Below are positions 36,301-46,730 of a DNA stretch of 64,000 nucleotides, piece after piece. The translations under genes were made by a program, and so were the position numbers. Location of the stretch: assembly GCA_933207985.1 (NCBI GenBank), contig OW240913.1, positions 323,002,380-323,066,379 of the forward strand, in the 5' to 3' direction. Within the stretch, counting starts at the first letter, position 1, and every line of letters starts with the position of its first letter. The DNA comes from Pelobates cultripes (Eukaryota > Chordata > Amphibia > Anura > Pelobatidae). The notes below the pieces were generated by a model that saw only the letters and a program-made list of their open reading frames with translations, had not been told where the DNA came from and ran no database searches.

Positions 36301-39300
36301 GGGAGATCCTTTGTGGGTCTTGAGAGCAGACATGCCCATGGGTCTAATCCCAGTCGCCTTTGCAGGATTTGGGAGCTAAGCTCCACAATGTTACTCCAGT
36401 AGTCTGCGACCTTCGGGCAGCCCCACCACATATGTATATACGTGCCCCGCACCCGTGCCAGCAGTCGTCTGTGGGACTTAGCCCCATATGTTTCTGTTTC
36501 ACGGGGGTCAGGTACCATCGAAATAGTGTTTTATACGATTGCTCTTGGAGCGTCACACATATTGTGGTTTTGCTACATGCTTCCCATATGTCCTGCCACT
36601 CTGTTCCCTCTAATACCTCCCCCAGGTCGGCTTCCCACTGGTCGGTGTATCGCAGCGTGCTCTCCTCGTTCGAGTTCCCATTGAGGTGGTTGTATAGTAG
36701 CGTAATGAGTTTAGTTTGTGTTGTTTCATTGTAACATAGTTTTTCGAAGAAGGTTAGTGGTGTCAGAGCCGCCTTCCGTATGTCAGGGTTTTGTGCAAAG
36801 TCACGGATCTGCATGTACCTAAAGTAGTCTCTTGTTCGTAAGTTGGCTTTGGTGGCTAGGTGTTCGTAGGTGACTACATTTTGGTTCACATATAGGTGTA
36901 CGTATCTTTGGAGTCCCGTGGCCTCTCTCCCCTTATAGTCTCTCGCCTGCATTCCGGGAGGGAAGGCCCTATTCCTAAGGACTGGTGTCATGGGGGACGG
37001 GTGGGAGCTGAGGGCGTATTTCGTTTTGGTTTGGTCCCAAATCTGTATGGAGTTGAGTATGGCTGGGTTCGCTGTTCTTAATATGGCTCTTTGCGCTTTG
37101 GGTGCCCATATTGAAAATTGCGGGAGATCCTGACCTGTCATCAGCGACTCTAGATCCACCCACCGTCTCCTGTCAGGAGGTGTGTGCCACTGTGTCAGCT
37201 GTGCAGTTAGATAATAGGTGTAGACATTGGGTAGTCCCAGCCCCCCCATGGGTTTCGGTCTGTACATGAGGGCGCGCGCGATTCTTGGGCGTTTGTTGTG
37301 CCATATGAAGGCATCAATCGCTCTTTGTATTCCCGTCAGGTCCCTCCGTGTTACTCTTATTGGGAGTGCTTGAAAGAGGAATAGCATCCTCGGCAGCACA
37401 TTCATTTTTATAGAGTTTACTCTCCCCAGCCATGAGATGGGCCTGTCCGTCCACTGCTCTAGTTCTGTGAGAAGGGTCCGGAATAGGGGTGTATAGTTGC
37501 GGGCAAATAGGGAGGATGTGTTCGCTGTTAGCCGTATCCCTAGATACGTGGGTTCGTCAGTGGTTATCTTGAAGTGATACGTGTCGCGTATATGGGTGAG
37601 TTCCGGGGGCTCCAGGTGGAAGGGCATTGCCTCGGACTTGGAGTAGTTAATTTTGTACCCTGCTATATTGCCAAATCACTCCAGTACGAGCGATAAATGG
37701 TGGAGAGAGTGTCTCGGCTCCCTGAGCGTCAGCATGACATCATCGGCATACGCCGAGACCGTGAATGGTGTTCCCCCCACCGTGACGCCCCTGATGTGCG
37801 GGTGTTGCCTGATAGCTTGTAGTAGTGGCTCCAAGGTTAAGGCGAAGAGCAGGGGGGACAATGGGCAACCCTGTCTGGTGCCGTTTCCCAGGGTGAAGGG
37901 TGTTGCGCGTGCCCCTGTAATGAGTATTTGTGCCCTCAGATCGGTGTATAATGCTCGTATAGCTGTTACGAAGGTCTCCGGGAACCCCTGGAATCGGAGT
38001 AATTCAAATAAATAAGGCCATAACACCCTATCAAACGCCTTCTCCGCGTCTAGTGAGAGCGCCAGAGAAGGCGCCCCGGATTCCCCCATGTGCCAGATTG
38101 TGCTGACCCCTCGTCTCGTATTTTCATACAATTGGCGGCCTGGCATAAAGCCCACCTGATCTGGGTGGATCAAGCGCGGGAGCAGTACGTTGAGTCTGGA
38201 CGCCAGGATTTTGGCGAATATTTTGAGGTCAGTGTTAATAAGTGAGATTGGCCTGTAGCTCGAGGCCAGTGTGTCTTCTTTCCCTGGTTTTGGTAGGAGG
38301 ACAACATTTGCTGTCGCCATGTCGCCATCCGGTGTCCCACCCTGCAGAAAATGGTTGCTAAGGGTCGTCAGCTGGGGGGCTAATACGTCTTTGAATTGTT
38401 TGTAATAGCTAATGTCATATCCGTCCGGACCTGGTGCCCTATTGCCTTTCAGGGAAGCTATGGCTGCCTCCACCTCGAGTTGTGTGATTGGTTCTTGTAG
38501 TGCTTCCGCTTCAGCCCCATTCACCTTTGGGATAGTGAGTTCAGAGAGAAATTGGCGTATGTCTGCAATGTAGGCCGCATTGGTGGCCCGGAGGCGGGGG
38601 GAATGGTTGTATAGTTCTGAGAAGTAGGAGGTGAACACTGCATTAATCTCGTCGGGCGTTTCGGCTAGTGTATCTGTTGTGCGTATTTTTGTTATGATTT
38701 TGCCTTGCGGTCTCGGGCGGAGCGCCCTAGCCAAGAGTGTATCTGTCTTATTTGCTTTCTCGTAAAACAAGCGTTTGGACCATAGGATAGAGCGTGATAC
38801 CGCCTCCAAGGTGAGGTCCCTGATAGAGTGTCTGAGGTTATTGAGTTCCCTAAGGTTCAAGTCTGTCGGATTCGTTTTGTGTTGTTGCTCTTTTTTACGT
38901 AGGGCAGACTGTAGGTCGAGTAGCTGTTTTGTTTTAGCCCTCTTTTTCTGTGTGGCTAGTTTAATGAAGTGGCCGCGTAGTACTGCTTTATGCGCTGCCC
39001 AGATCGCGGTAGGGCTAGCTTCGGGGGTTGCGTTTATCTCAAAGTATTCTGTGATGGCTTGTCGGGTTGTGGCTTGTGTTGCGTCGTCTCTTAAGAGGCT
39101 AGTATTAAGCCTCCAGGATCAATTGGACTTGTAACATATGGTTTGATTTTTACCTCACCAGTTTATTGAAATACCATGTCTTACGCCACAAAGGTCTGCT
39201 GCGTAGCCCAGCAGGGCCAGATTATTATAGGTGTCACTGGAGTAGCTAGTCCAGGCCTGTGCTTTAAAACAAGCTCAAATGGCTACCATATATGTGGACA

Positions 39301-42300
39301 GTTTTATTTATAATTTCTTTGTTTCCATTCTGAAATGAGCTGCACCCACTACAATGGTGTTACAATCAGATCAAACTGACTTTATTATCAGTTTTCCACT
39401 AGTCAACCTGTGCTGTGCAGAGGCTGGGCTACATTGTGTGTGTGTGTGTGTGGCTTTACAGCGAGGTGGTGGCATCTCAATCACATCTGGAATCCAGACA
39501 CTGTAAACCAGCAGTTGGTTTGATTTTATTATCCACGAAGGCCATAAATGCTATGCAGTGAGAATGGTAATCCGCTTCTCTTGTTAGGCTCTAGGCCCGG
39601 CACAGGCAACCTTCGGCAATCCAGATGTTTTGTACTACACCTCCCATGATGCTTTGCCAGCATTATGGGTGTAAGAGCTTTATGGGGGATGTAATCCACA
39701 ACATCTGGAGTGCTGAAGGTTGCCTATCCCTGCTCTAGGCCTTTGCAGCCCAAAATACCACACCACAGTCCAACATATTTCATGTCCAGAGGTGTAGAGT
39801 TTGGGATATATGCATTTTTTTTTGTTTGTTTTTTTACTTCTGAAATGTATGTGCTATTATATGTAGGTTTTTGTTTGTTCCCCCTAGTTATATCACATTA
39901 CCTATGTGCAGATATGTTGCAGCTTTCCTTTCATCTTTTTCACAAATGATTTTCCAAAGATTAAGCCACAGTGTACGGTATTCGGTGTACTGCGAACATT
40001 TTGATATCAGGACTGTATAAGCTTGCTACATTATGTTTTTATAACACCTAACTCTAAAGTTGGGATCTGCACAATTCTTCCAGACTTGAACGCCTCCAGA
40101 TGCGTTAATTCCCCCTCATCCTATTTTGTAACCGCCAACTCACAATCCATTTCTGGGTCCATTCTCTCTCTCCCTCTATATCTGTGTTCTTACCTTGTAT
40201 ATTAGGGGACCCTTTGTAGGTTTAATTTTTCTTCTACATTTATTCATGGAGTTTTCTCCATATGTTGACAGTATCTCTATAATGGCTAGTTGTGAGGCTG
40301 GCCACGCTAATGGTTTAATTAGTGGTCTTATTAGCCACATGTTCATCACGGATAGGAATTTATATCAGTTTTTTTTTTTTTCATGTTTTATGTTTGGTTT
40401 TGGTATGTATTGGGCTACGTTAATTACCCTATCGCAAATATATATTTTTCCTATATAGGTATGTTTGTCTGTAGAAGTGACAAAAAACACTAAAGTAAAC
40501 ACCTTAAATGCCACCAGGGAAAATCTGAATAACAAGCAATTTCCCTTCTCTATTCTGAAAACTAAAGAGAGTGTAAGATTTCTCCAAATCTTGGGTTATG
40601 TCTGTAGAAGTGTTTAGTTCCATTTTATATGAAAATTTAAATGAAAGTGTTGTAGGTCACATTTGGATTTAAGCTCTGGAAGAGCTGATTACGAACTGTG
40701 TATTTTCTTATCCCGCAGATACGAATAAGGTTCTAACTTACAGTTTAAAATCCCTTTTGTACAGCGCTACGGAATTTGCAGGTGCTATATAAATACTGGT
40801 GTTCCAGAATTACTCCAGTAGGCAGTCCTGTTAGCTGGGGATGGTATTCCTTGTGATTCAGGAGCCATAATCCACAGGCTCCTGTATGGTGGGTTCTCTA
40901 GGTGAAATTGTTTCCACCCTGGGGTTTAACTTGCTATATCATCCCACTTATGACTACCGCTTGGATGTTTGGAAAAAACAAAATTTTACTTAAAGTAAAT
41001 TTTATTTTTCCATAGTCAAGCGGCAGTCATGATTTCCCTCCCTTTATAATATAGATCGAAAAATGTAAACCCAATATCCTTCTATTAGCTTGTTATATAT
41101 GGGGGAGCTCCGGGTGGAGTTGCCCTTTATAAGGCTAGAAGGGGGTGGGGACTGCATTTTGCTTTAACCTTTTCAATGCTACCTGCCCTGTGAGAAATGG
41201 GCTACTACATCCCACTTGTTATGGCTGCCGCTTGGAAAAATACATTTACAGTAAGTAAAATTTAGGTTTTTGGCCTTAGAAACTTGCCTCTCATCCAATG
41301 GATGGATAGTTCCTTTCGCCAGCTGCTCCTCCCTCGATGAGGGAGCAACTCCAATGCTTCTCTATGAGAAGACTTAACAGCATTTGACATCACATTGGGT
41401 ATCCCCCACACTCCGTATGTTGAAGTCATTTGATTTTTGAGATCTTGAGGAGCTAGTGGCTCTATTGTCTGTCTGCCAGCCGTTATAGGCTTGTTGTTGG
41501 ACAGATGTAAACATTGTATTGCTTTAGAGTGATAACATTACTTTATTGCACACTTACATCATAATATAATGAAACCGACAGACAATTCATGGTTTGACCG
41601 TTCATAGCATTGTGGTTGTCATATTATATATTTTAAAAGTATATCTTGTATTAATCATTGCAGACTTGTAAAGAGACAACAGATGTTGGTGCACTGACAA
41701 AAGCTGCTGATTTTGTAAAAGCTTTCATTTTGGGATTCCAGGTTGAGGTAAGTACTAATTGCATGTTTCAAAAGTATCTTATTGACTGCAGTTTTTCTGG
41801 TAATTCCGTGACTTGTCTGCTTGATATGTGGCAGTCCCGGGAGAAACTTAGGGAGATATACTTACCGGAAACTCTTCCTCATGAGTGCCACCATTTTCCT
41901 TTTTAGGCCCTGTTGTGGGATCCGGGCACTTAAACTACTGCACGAGAGTACAAAACAGATGTTTATGAATGTGATGCTTGCTAGTCCCTACTTTTGTCTT
42001 GTGATTTCATTTAAATTACAATGCAGTCAATGACTGTTTTTGTTAAAGATTTTATCGTTCATCTATGAAATACTCAGACATGACAGAACCCCCTTTAAAC
42101 ATGTCCTGATTTTTGTATAGATATATTAAATTTTATTCTTTAAAATGTGCCTGTTTGGCCTAGATGTTCCTGAAATGTTAAGCAGTAGTTTCAACAATAT
42201 TTAAAGGGGCAATAATGTCTGTATGTGCTGTTTATATATAGCATTAAGCTGGCGAACTGTTGACTATACATGAGGTTAGGATAATTTTACTGCCGCAATA

Positions 42301-45300
42301 TTTTCTACCTCTTAAAGAAACAATGTGAGCAGTGTGTTAAGAGAGTCCATGAAAACTTACATTCTGATTATATTTTAGGTGGGAAAAAAGTCTACATATT
42401 TCAGAACTGACTTTATTTGATGATAGACTTCTGTGATTTCTGTGTTTTTTGTAAATAAAGTTTTACACCTTTTGAAAAGACAGGGGAGGTATATGCAAAT
42501 GAAATAAGTTCAAAGCAGAAGGAAAAACTAGCTTAAGCGAAAATATAATATACCATTTTGTGTTGCAGGATGCCCTCGCTTTGGTTCGACTCGACGACCT
42601 CTTCTTAGAAACATTTGAGGTCACAGACGGTGGGTTATTTGGAAAGACTTAATTCTCATATGTGGTTTATGCGTCTGTGTCTTAAAAACAATTTTCAGAA
42701 CCCTGACTAGTAGGGATGCACCGAAATGAAAATTCTAGTCCGAAACCGAAAATTTAGGATGCCCTTGGCCGAAAACCGAAAATGACTTTTTTTTTTCCCC
42801 AAATGATTTTAAAATAGATTTTTATTTTTATTTTTTTTTAATATATATTTTTTCTCTATAATTGTATTAATATTGGACTTCCAGCATCAGTTAGGTGACA
42901 CTTGGTCGCCTAACCACCCGGAAGTCCCTATGGTTGACTAGAGGTGGGGTTAACCCCTCAAGGTTATTATTGCCGTTTCGGAGAAACGGTAATAATTACA
43001 CTTGCAGGGTTAAGGGGACTGGGACACTGCACCCAGACCACTTCATTGAGCTGAAGTGGTATCGGTGTCTACAGGGTCCCTTTAAAGAGATACTGTAGGC
43101 ACCCAGACAACTTCAGCTCATTGAAGTGGTCTGGGTGCTGTGACTCTTTTGCACCTAATGCTGCAATGTTTACATGACAGCACGAAGTCTGCTCTGCATG
43201 AGGACCTCCAGCGTCAGATTTTCCCCCCGTAGGAAAGCATTGAATCAATGCTTTCCTATGGGAAGGACTAATGTGTTCATAGCATTTGCTGCGCATGCGC
43301 ATTAGACCTCACTTGTCGCCAGACAGAGATGGGGCGGAGCTTCGATAAGATAAGTAAAGGGTTTACAACCCATTTTTTACCGGGTAGGTTGAGGGATCGG
43401 TAGTGCCAGGAATACAGCTTTTTAAGCACACACACTGACAGTCTCACACACAGGCTCACTGATTTGACACTCACTCATTAACAAATACACTGACCGACAC
43501 ATGGATAGTCACACAATGACGACTCTCACTGATTTGACACTCACATACACGCACGGGTGCGGACACTGGCACTTGGACATTTATTAGAAAGGTTATAAAT
43601 TAAATTAACATTCTGCACCCAGCGGCGAGGGAGCTGTGATCTCCCTGCTATGCTCCCTCGTGCACTGTCTACTTATGTCAGGAGCTGAAATATGATGTCA
43701 TTCCGGCTCTGACTGCATCAGCAAACTGCGCGGGAGCAGAGCAGGGAGATCACAGCCCCATTGGACCCGAAGGTGAGGGGGAACACCAGGTAAGCCGGAG
43801 TGGGCGTTTAGGGGCGGCATTTTTTGCTGCACAAATTTCGGTGCATCCCTTCTCACTAGTATTCCTTTCACAGCCTTATATTTGGATTTTTATATAAAGT
43901 GTCTCTCACGTTCTTGCTCACTTGGGTAATGCCGCTGATTACATGGTAAAAGTGAACCGTAAAAAAACAGGACTTGGCCCTTCATATTGTATGTACCAAA
44001 CTGAAGATAGTAATGTATAGATCAATTTTATTTACTCGTGTTTGAGCACAAGATGATCACACAGTATGCGCAGTAATGTGACAATAATACAACAGCTGAT
44101 CAGCCTTGATATCACAGCAAAATGGGGATTTGGACGACAATTTGTAGACCACAACTTAATCTTATTTTCTCTTTAATATAGTTAAGCCTTTGAAGGGGGA
44201 CCATCTTTCTCGTGCAATTGGAAGAATAGCTGGGAAAGGAGGAAAGACTAAGTTCACAATAGAAAATGTCACAAAAACAAGGATAGTTCTTGCTGATTCG
44301 TAAGTCTAAATTAAATATTTTGCTGTCAATTTGTTTGCTTTCTTGGATGGAATAAATATTTTGGAAATGTCACACTTATTGTGAGTAGACCTGTGTGTGT
44401 TTATAGACTATGATTTAGAATTATTGCTAATATTTGGATAAGTGTTTTGTTAACTTGTGTTTAAGACTAATGTAGATGTTGGTGATTTTTATGACCTTTC
44501 ACGTGTCTTGCATGTGTGTTTTTCTTGATTTAATTTTAGTTTTTAGCAATTTTTACCCTAAGTTCAGTTTATGGCCTTATCCTATGACAGATATTCGGTA
44601 AACTCCATTATGAGGATTGGTTTGGTAAGAGCCACTAACAGGTCATTAGGTGGCTTCACCAGTTACAGATATACATAAGGGCCTTTCGAATTATAGGGTT
44701 AAAACAAATGTGGAGACTCACATGTTGATTAAAATGCAGTTTTTCAGGAAATCCATCTTAATTGGAAAACATTCCTTACAGAATGTTAATTCACTTACTG
44801 CTGATTATAAATTTTTTTTTTTTTAAATAACCTAAAATAATTTTTCTAAGTGCCAGAACCTAAAATAAAACAAACCTATCTGCTTGTTACATCGAGTGTT
44901 TGTCAGTTAATTGGAATAAGGGCAATTCGTAATCCTTAAATTTTGGAGATAATTTAAAATGGTGAATGGCGTGACAAGATTTAAAAAAAGAGGGGGAGGG
45001 GGGGAGATGGTATAATTAACTCATTCTTCGACATGGGGCTTTAAATGGGTAGCTTTGATATTTAATAAATGGAATAATTACACAGTTAATCTGAATGTGG
45101 TATATTAGGTGTAATGTAAACTAACATATATTTTATTTAATTTGTTTGCAGAAAAATACACATTCTAGGATCATTTCAGAATATAAAGATGGCAAGGACT
45201 GCAATATGCAACCTTATCTTAGGTAATGAGAAAACTGGAATCTTAAATGCTTACAATGTCCCATCCATACTTCTGACTTTATTGTTCTCTTCTCCCCTAA

Positions 45301-45505
45301 CTGCTCGATGTCATATGATAATCCCAATACTTGCTGATGCCAGTCAGTTGCTTTTGAATATCCATTCCCATAAATAAAACGGCATGTGTTGGAATAAGGT
45401 GGCTGATTTTCTCCTCCCCCTTCTTTTCTCTCAACAGGAAGCCCACCATCGAAAGTGTATGGTAACATACGGGCAGTGGCCAGTAGAGCAGCAGATCGCT
45501 TTTAA
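30195..45505 (+). CDS. PNO1: PNO1 (Dim2), KH-domain 40S ribosome assembly factor
   Basis: Seven coding exons give an unbroken frame of 238 codons plus stop: 30195-30359, 32795-32944, 41664-41747, 42569-42629, 44182-44299, 45152-45222 and 45438-45505. Human PNO1 has 252 residues; the difference lies in the variable N-terminus. The start [20 protein letters not shown] is followed by the basic RSRKRK, a likely nuclear signal. The conserved part runs from [20 protein letters not shown] to [16 protein letters not shown]. The C-terminal KH domain holds GKGG at residues 171-174. The family (yeast Dim2) binds the 3' region of 18S rRNA precursor, escorts 40S particles and partners the Nob1 nuclease, in nucleolus and cytoplasm. 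Intron 2 (8.7 kb) holds a LINE and a minisatellite. Confidence 0.97.
31098..31751. mobile_element. T2-like TTAA element in PNO1 intron 1
   Basis: Left end TTAAAGGGACACTATAGTCA at 31098; the right end CCTATAATGTCCCATTAA at 31751 is its inverted match with two or three mismatches. TTAA lies at both edges. 654 bp, no coding capacity; a CA repeat lies near 31609. Confidence 0.7.
32795..32944 (+). CDS. PNO1: PNO1 coding exon 2
   Basis: Codons 56-105, [20 protein letters not shown] through SRNVEIK. Acceptor TGTAG, donor GTAAAA, phase 0 at both ends. Confidence 0.96.
33005..33725. mobile_element. repeat related inversely to 40977-41270
   Basis: Begins with ATGTATTTTTTTCAAATGTC then CAAGCGGCAGTCATAACAAG, matching the reverse complement of the right part of the repeat at 41095-41260. 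The shared block includes AAAATGCAGTCCCC and CCTTATAAAG. The distal part contains AATAAA at about 33719. The element type is undetermined. Confidence 0.5.
33738..34505. repeat. 46-bp minisatellite, about 17 copies, in PNO1 intron 2
   Basis: The unit contains TACATGTCTTTGGGCAGTGC, then TCAGACCCACCTATGTACAG and CCTAGC. Spacing is 45-46 bp. Early copies carry TGCATGTTTGTGGG; later ones are more uniform. Confidence 0.92.
34506..35434. other. non-coding part of PNO1 intron 2
   Basis: AT-rich sequence with no recognised gene or element. Confidence 0.4.
35435..39118 (-). mobile_element. 5'-truncated Tx1/L1-like LINE in PNO1 intron 2
   Basis: On the minus strand an ORF2-like frame runs from about 39118 to 36091, followed by a ~650-base 3' region ending in an A-rich tail with AATAAAG (35435-35475 as T on plus). 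The endonuclease domain is missing at the 5' side; the first residues are [11 protein letters not shown]. The element lies opposite to PNO1. A clear target duplication was not found. Confidence 0.8.
36091..39118 (-). pseudogene. LINE ORF2 remnant: reverse transcriptase and C-terminal region
   Basis: The reverse transcriptase core shows [76 protein letters not shown] and YADDVML, the catalytic Asp pair. A single in-frame TGA lies at 37676-37678, just after the YADD block, and the frame then continues [17 protein letters not shown]. One frameshift near 36445 and another near 36268 interrupt the C-terminal part, which ends at TAG 36091. The copy lacks the endonuclease, so it is a dead but fairly young insertion. 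Block order and the KINYSKSE phrase fit the L1/Tx1 clade; no alignment was made. Confidence 0.8.
39119..39596. other. non-coding part of PNO1 intron 2
   Basis: Contains a TG repeat at about 39435. Nothing else is recognised. Confidence 0.4.
39597..39732. mobile_element. 136-bp palindromic hAT-like MITE, copy 1
   Basis: The ends CCGGCACAGGCAACCTTCGG and AAGGTTGCCTATCCCTG form an inverted repeat that continues inward. A perfect 8-bp duplication CTCTAGGC flanks it (39589-39596 and 39733-39740). Confidence 0.85.
39741..40976. other. non-coding part of PNO1 intron 2
   Basis: AT-rich. Near 40750-40790 it holds GTACAGCGCTACGGAATTTG followed by GCTATATAAAT, a dispersed motif also seen near 47000 and 54800. 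Confidence 0.4.
40977..41270. mobile_element. MITE with ~50-bp imperfect terminal inverted repeats
   Basis: The left end AAAATTTTACTT...TTTTTCC...CAAGCGGCAGTCAT is mirrored by ATGGCTGCCGCTTGGAAAAA...AAGTAAAATTT at the right. The interior shares sequence, inverted, with 33005-33180. Target duplication not resolved. Confidence 0.6.
41664..41747 (+). CDS. PNO1: PNO1 coding exon 3
   Basis: Codons 106-133, [20 protein letters not shown] through GFQVE. Donor GTAAGT. Confidence 0.96.
42569..42629 (+). CDS. PNO1: PNO1 coding exon 4
   Basis: Encodes [20 protein letters not shown] plus one base of a Val codon. Donor GTGGGT. Confidence 0.95.
42711..43851. mobile_element. hAT-like element in PNO1 intron 4
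   Basis: TAGGGATGCACCGAAAT at 42711 is matched by AATTTCGGTGCATCCCT at the other end, with flanks CTGACTAG (42703-42710) and CTCACTAG (43852-43859), an 8-bp duplication with one mismatch. 1141 bp. The interior includes T2-like ends (around 43084, CCCTTTAAAG) and a stretch related to 12900-13130. No transposase is seen. Confidence 0.75.
44182..44299 (+). CDS. PNO1: PNO1 coding exon 5 (KH core)
   Basis: Codons 154-192, [20 protein letters not shown] through TRIVLAD and two bases of a Ser codon. Includes the GKGG loop. Donor GTAAGT. Confidence 0.96.
45152..45222 (+). CDS. PNO1: PNO1 coding exon 6
   Basis: Completes Ser, then [23 protein letters not shown] and one base of Gly. Donor GTAATG. Confidence 0.95.
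45438..45505 (+). CDS. PNO1: PNO1 coding exon 7 (last)
   Basis: Completes Gly, then [21 protein letters not shown] and TAA at 45503-45505. Acceptor AACAG. Confidence 0.96.
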
Positions 45506-45806
45506 TGCTGAAGTCAGACCACAAGCAGAATCCTCCAGTGACTCGCCATAATGGTTCTGCAGTTTTAAAGAGGCACATTTCAAGCTCTTCAGGAATTACA
45601 TGCCAAGACTATCATGATATGATGGATTTTTCCTATCACCCGTCAGGAAGGTGTTAATGGACTTTGCCAACTTGACTTCAAGGATGAAAGCCAGACTGGT
45701 GGCATTGCATTGTTTCATTCAGATTATTACACGGTGTTAAATACTTTCAGCCAATGGAGCCTTCTAAAGTTAATGTTTAATGCAGCAGCTGTAAAACAAA
45801 TCATCA

Positions 45807-45812
45807 AATAAA
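45807..45812 (+). terminator. PNO1 poly(A) signal
   Basis: AATAAA about 300 bases after the stop codon. The first suitable signal on the plus strand; the 3' untranslated region would be 45506 to about 45830. Confidence 0.75.
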
Positions 45813-45909
45813 TTATGACTTCCATAGTGTTAGCTGTAGTGCTGGTTTATTTTTGTATTACTGCTTTGAATGTTCAACAAACAAAATATCGTAAAGGAAT
45901 GCTATAGGG

Positions 45910-46045
45910 CAAGCATAGGCAACCTTCGGCACTCCAGATATTTTGGACTACACCTCCCATGATGCTTGACCAGCATTATGGGTGTAAGAGCATTATGTGG
46001 GATATAGTCCATAACATCTGGAGTGCCGAAGGTTTCCTATCTGTG
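45910..46045. mobile_element. 136-bp palindromic hAT-like MITE, copy 2
   Basis: The same family and length as 39597-39732. Perfect 8-bp duplication CTATAGGG (45902-45909 and 46046-46053). It interrupts a T2-like phrase, AATGCTATAGGGTCAGAAA. Confidence 0.85.
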
Positions 46046-46101
46046 CTATAGGGTCAGAAATACAAATATGTACTCCTGACCCTGTAGTGTTAAAGCCACC
46101 C

Positions 46102-46450
46102 TTAAAGCGAAACTATAGTGCCAGGAAAACAAACTAGTCAAGGTTAATAACCCCTTCTGTCACTTACCTGGGTCCAGTGCTGGCTCAGCTCCACCTCCTC
46201 CTGCCTCTGGCCGGTGAGACCAAATGCTCGCATTAGGATTTCCCCATAGGAAGGCATTATTCCATTCTTTCCTATGGGGATTCCAGTGAAGCTGGAAGTC
46301 CTCATGCATAGCAGCCACTAGAGGAGGACTTAACCCTGCAAGTTTATAAAACTGTAATAATTACATGCTCAGGGTTAAGGGTGATGGGAGTTTGCACCCA
46401 AACCACTTCAATGAGCTGAAGTAGTCTGGGTGCCTACAGTGTCCCTTTAA
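46102..46450. mobile_element. T2-like TTAA element, 349 bp
   Basis: Left end TTAAAGCGAAACTATAGTGC, right end CTACAGTGTCCCTTTAA. The ends are inverted matches and both carry TTAA. Confidence 0.7.
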
Positions 46451-46730
46451 AAAGCTGCAAAACCTTATTCGTATGGAAAACCATTGGATTGGCTGAGATT
46501 GTCAATTCTGAGGATCTCAGCCATGGAGGCATGCCAATCAACATCTCCTCATACAGATGCAATGAATGCGGCAAACTGTGCATCACTTACCCAGTAAGCA
46601 CTTCTAGTAGCCACCTGAGTAAATGCTCAACACCTGATACACCTTTTCTCAGAACAGGTAGTGTTTACAGCAAAAAGCCTGCAGGGACAGGCTATAGACA
46701 TGTGAACAACTACATTAAATTGTCCAGAGA
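46451..46730. mobile_element. partial T2-like element
   Basis: Includes AAAAAGCCTGCAGGGACAGG and CTATAGACATGTGAACAAC phrases that match the right half of T2-like elements. The outer terminus is lost. Confidence 0.45.
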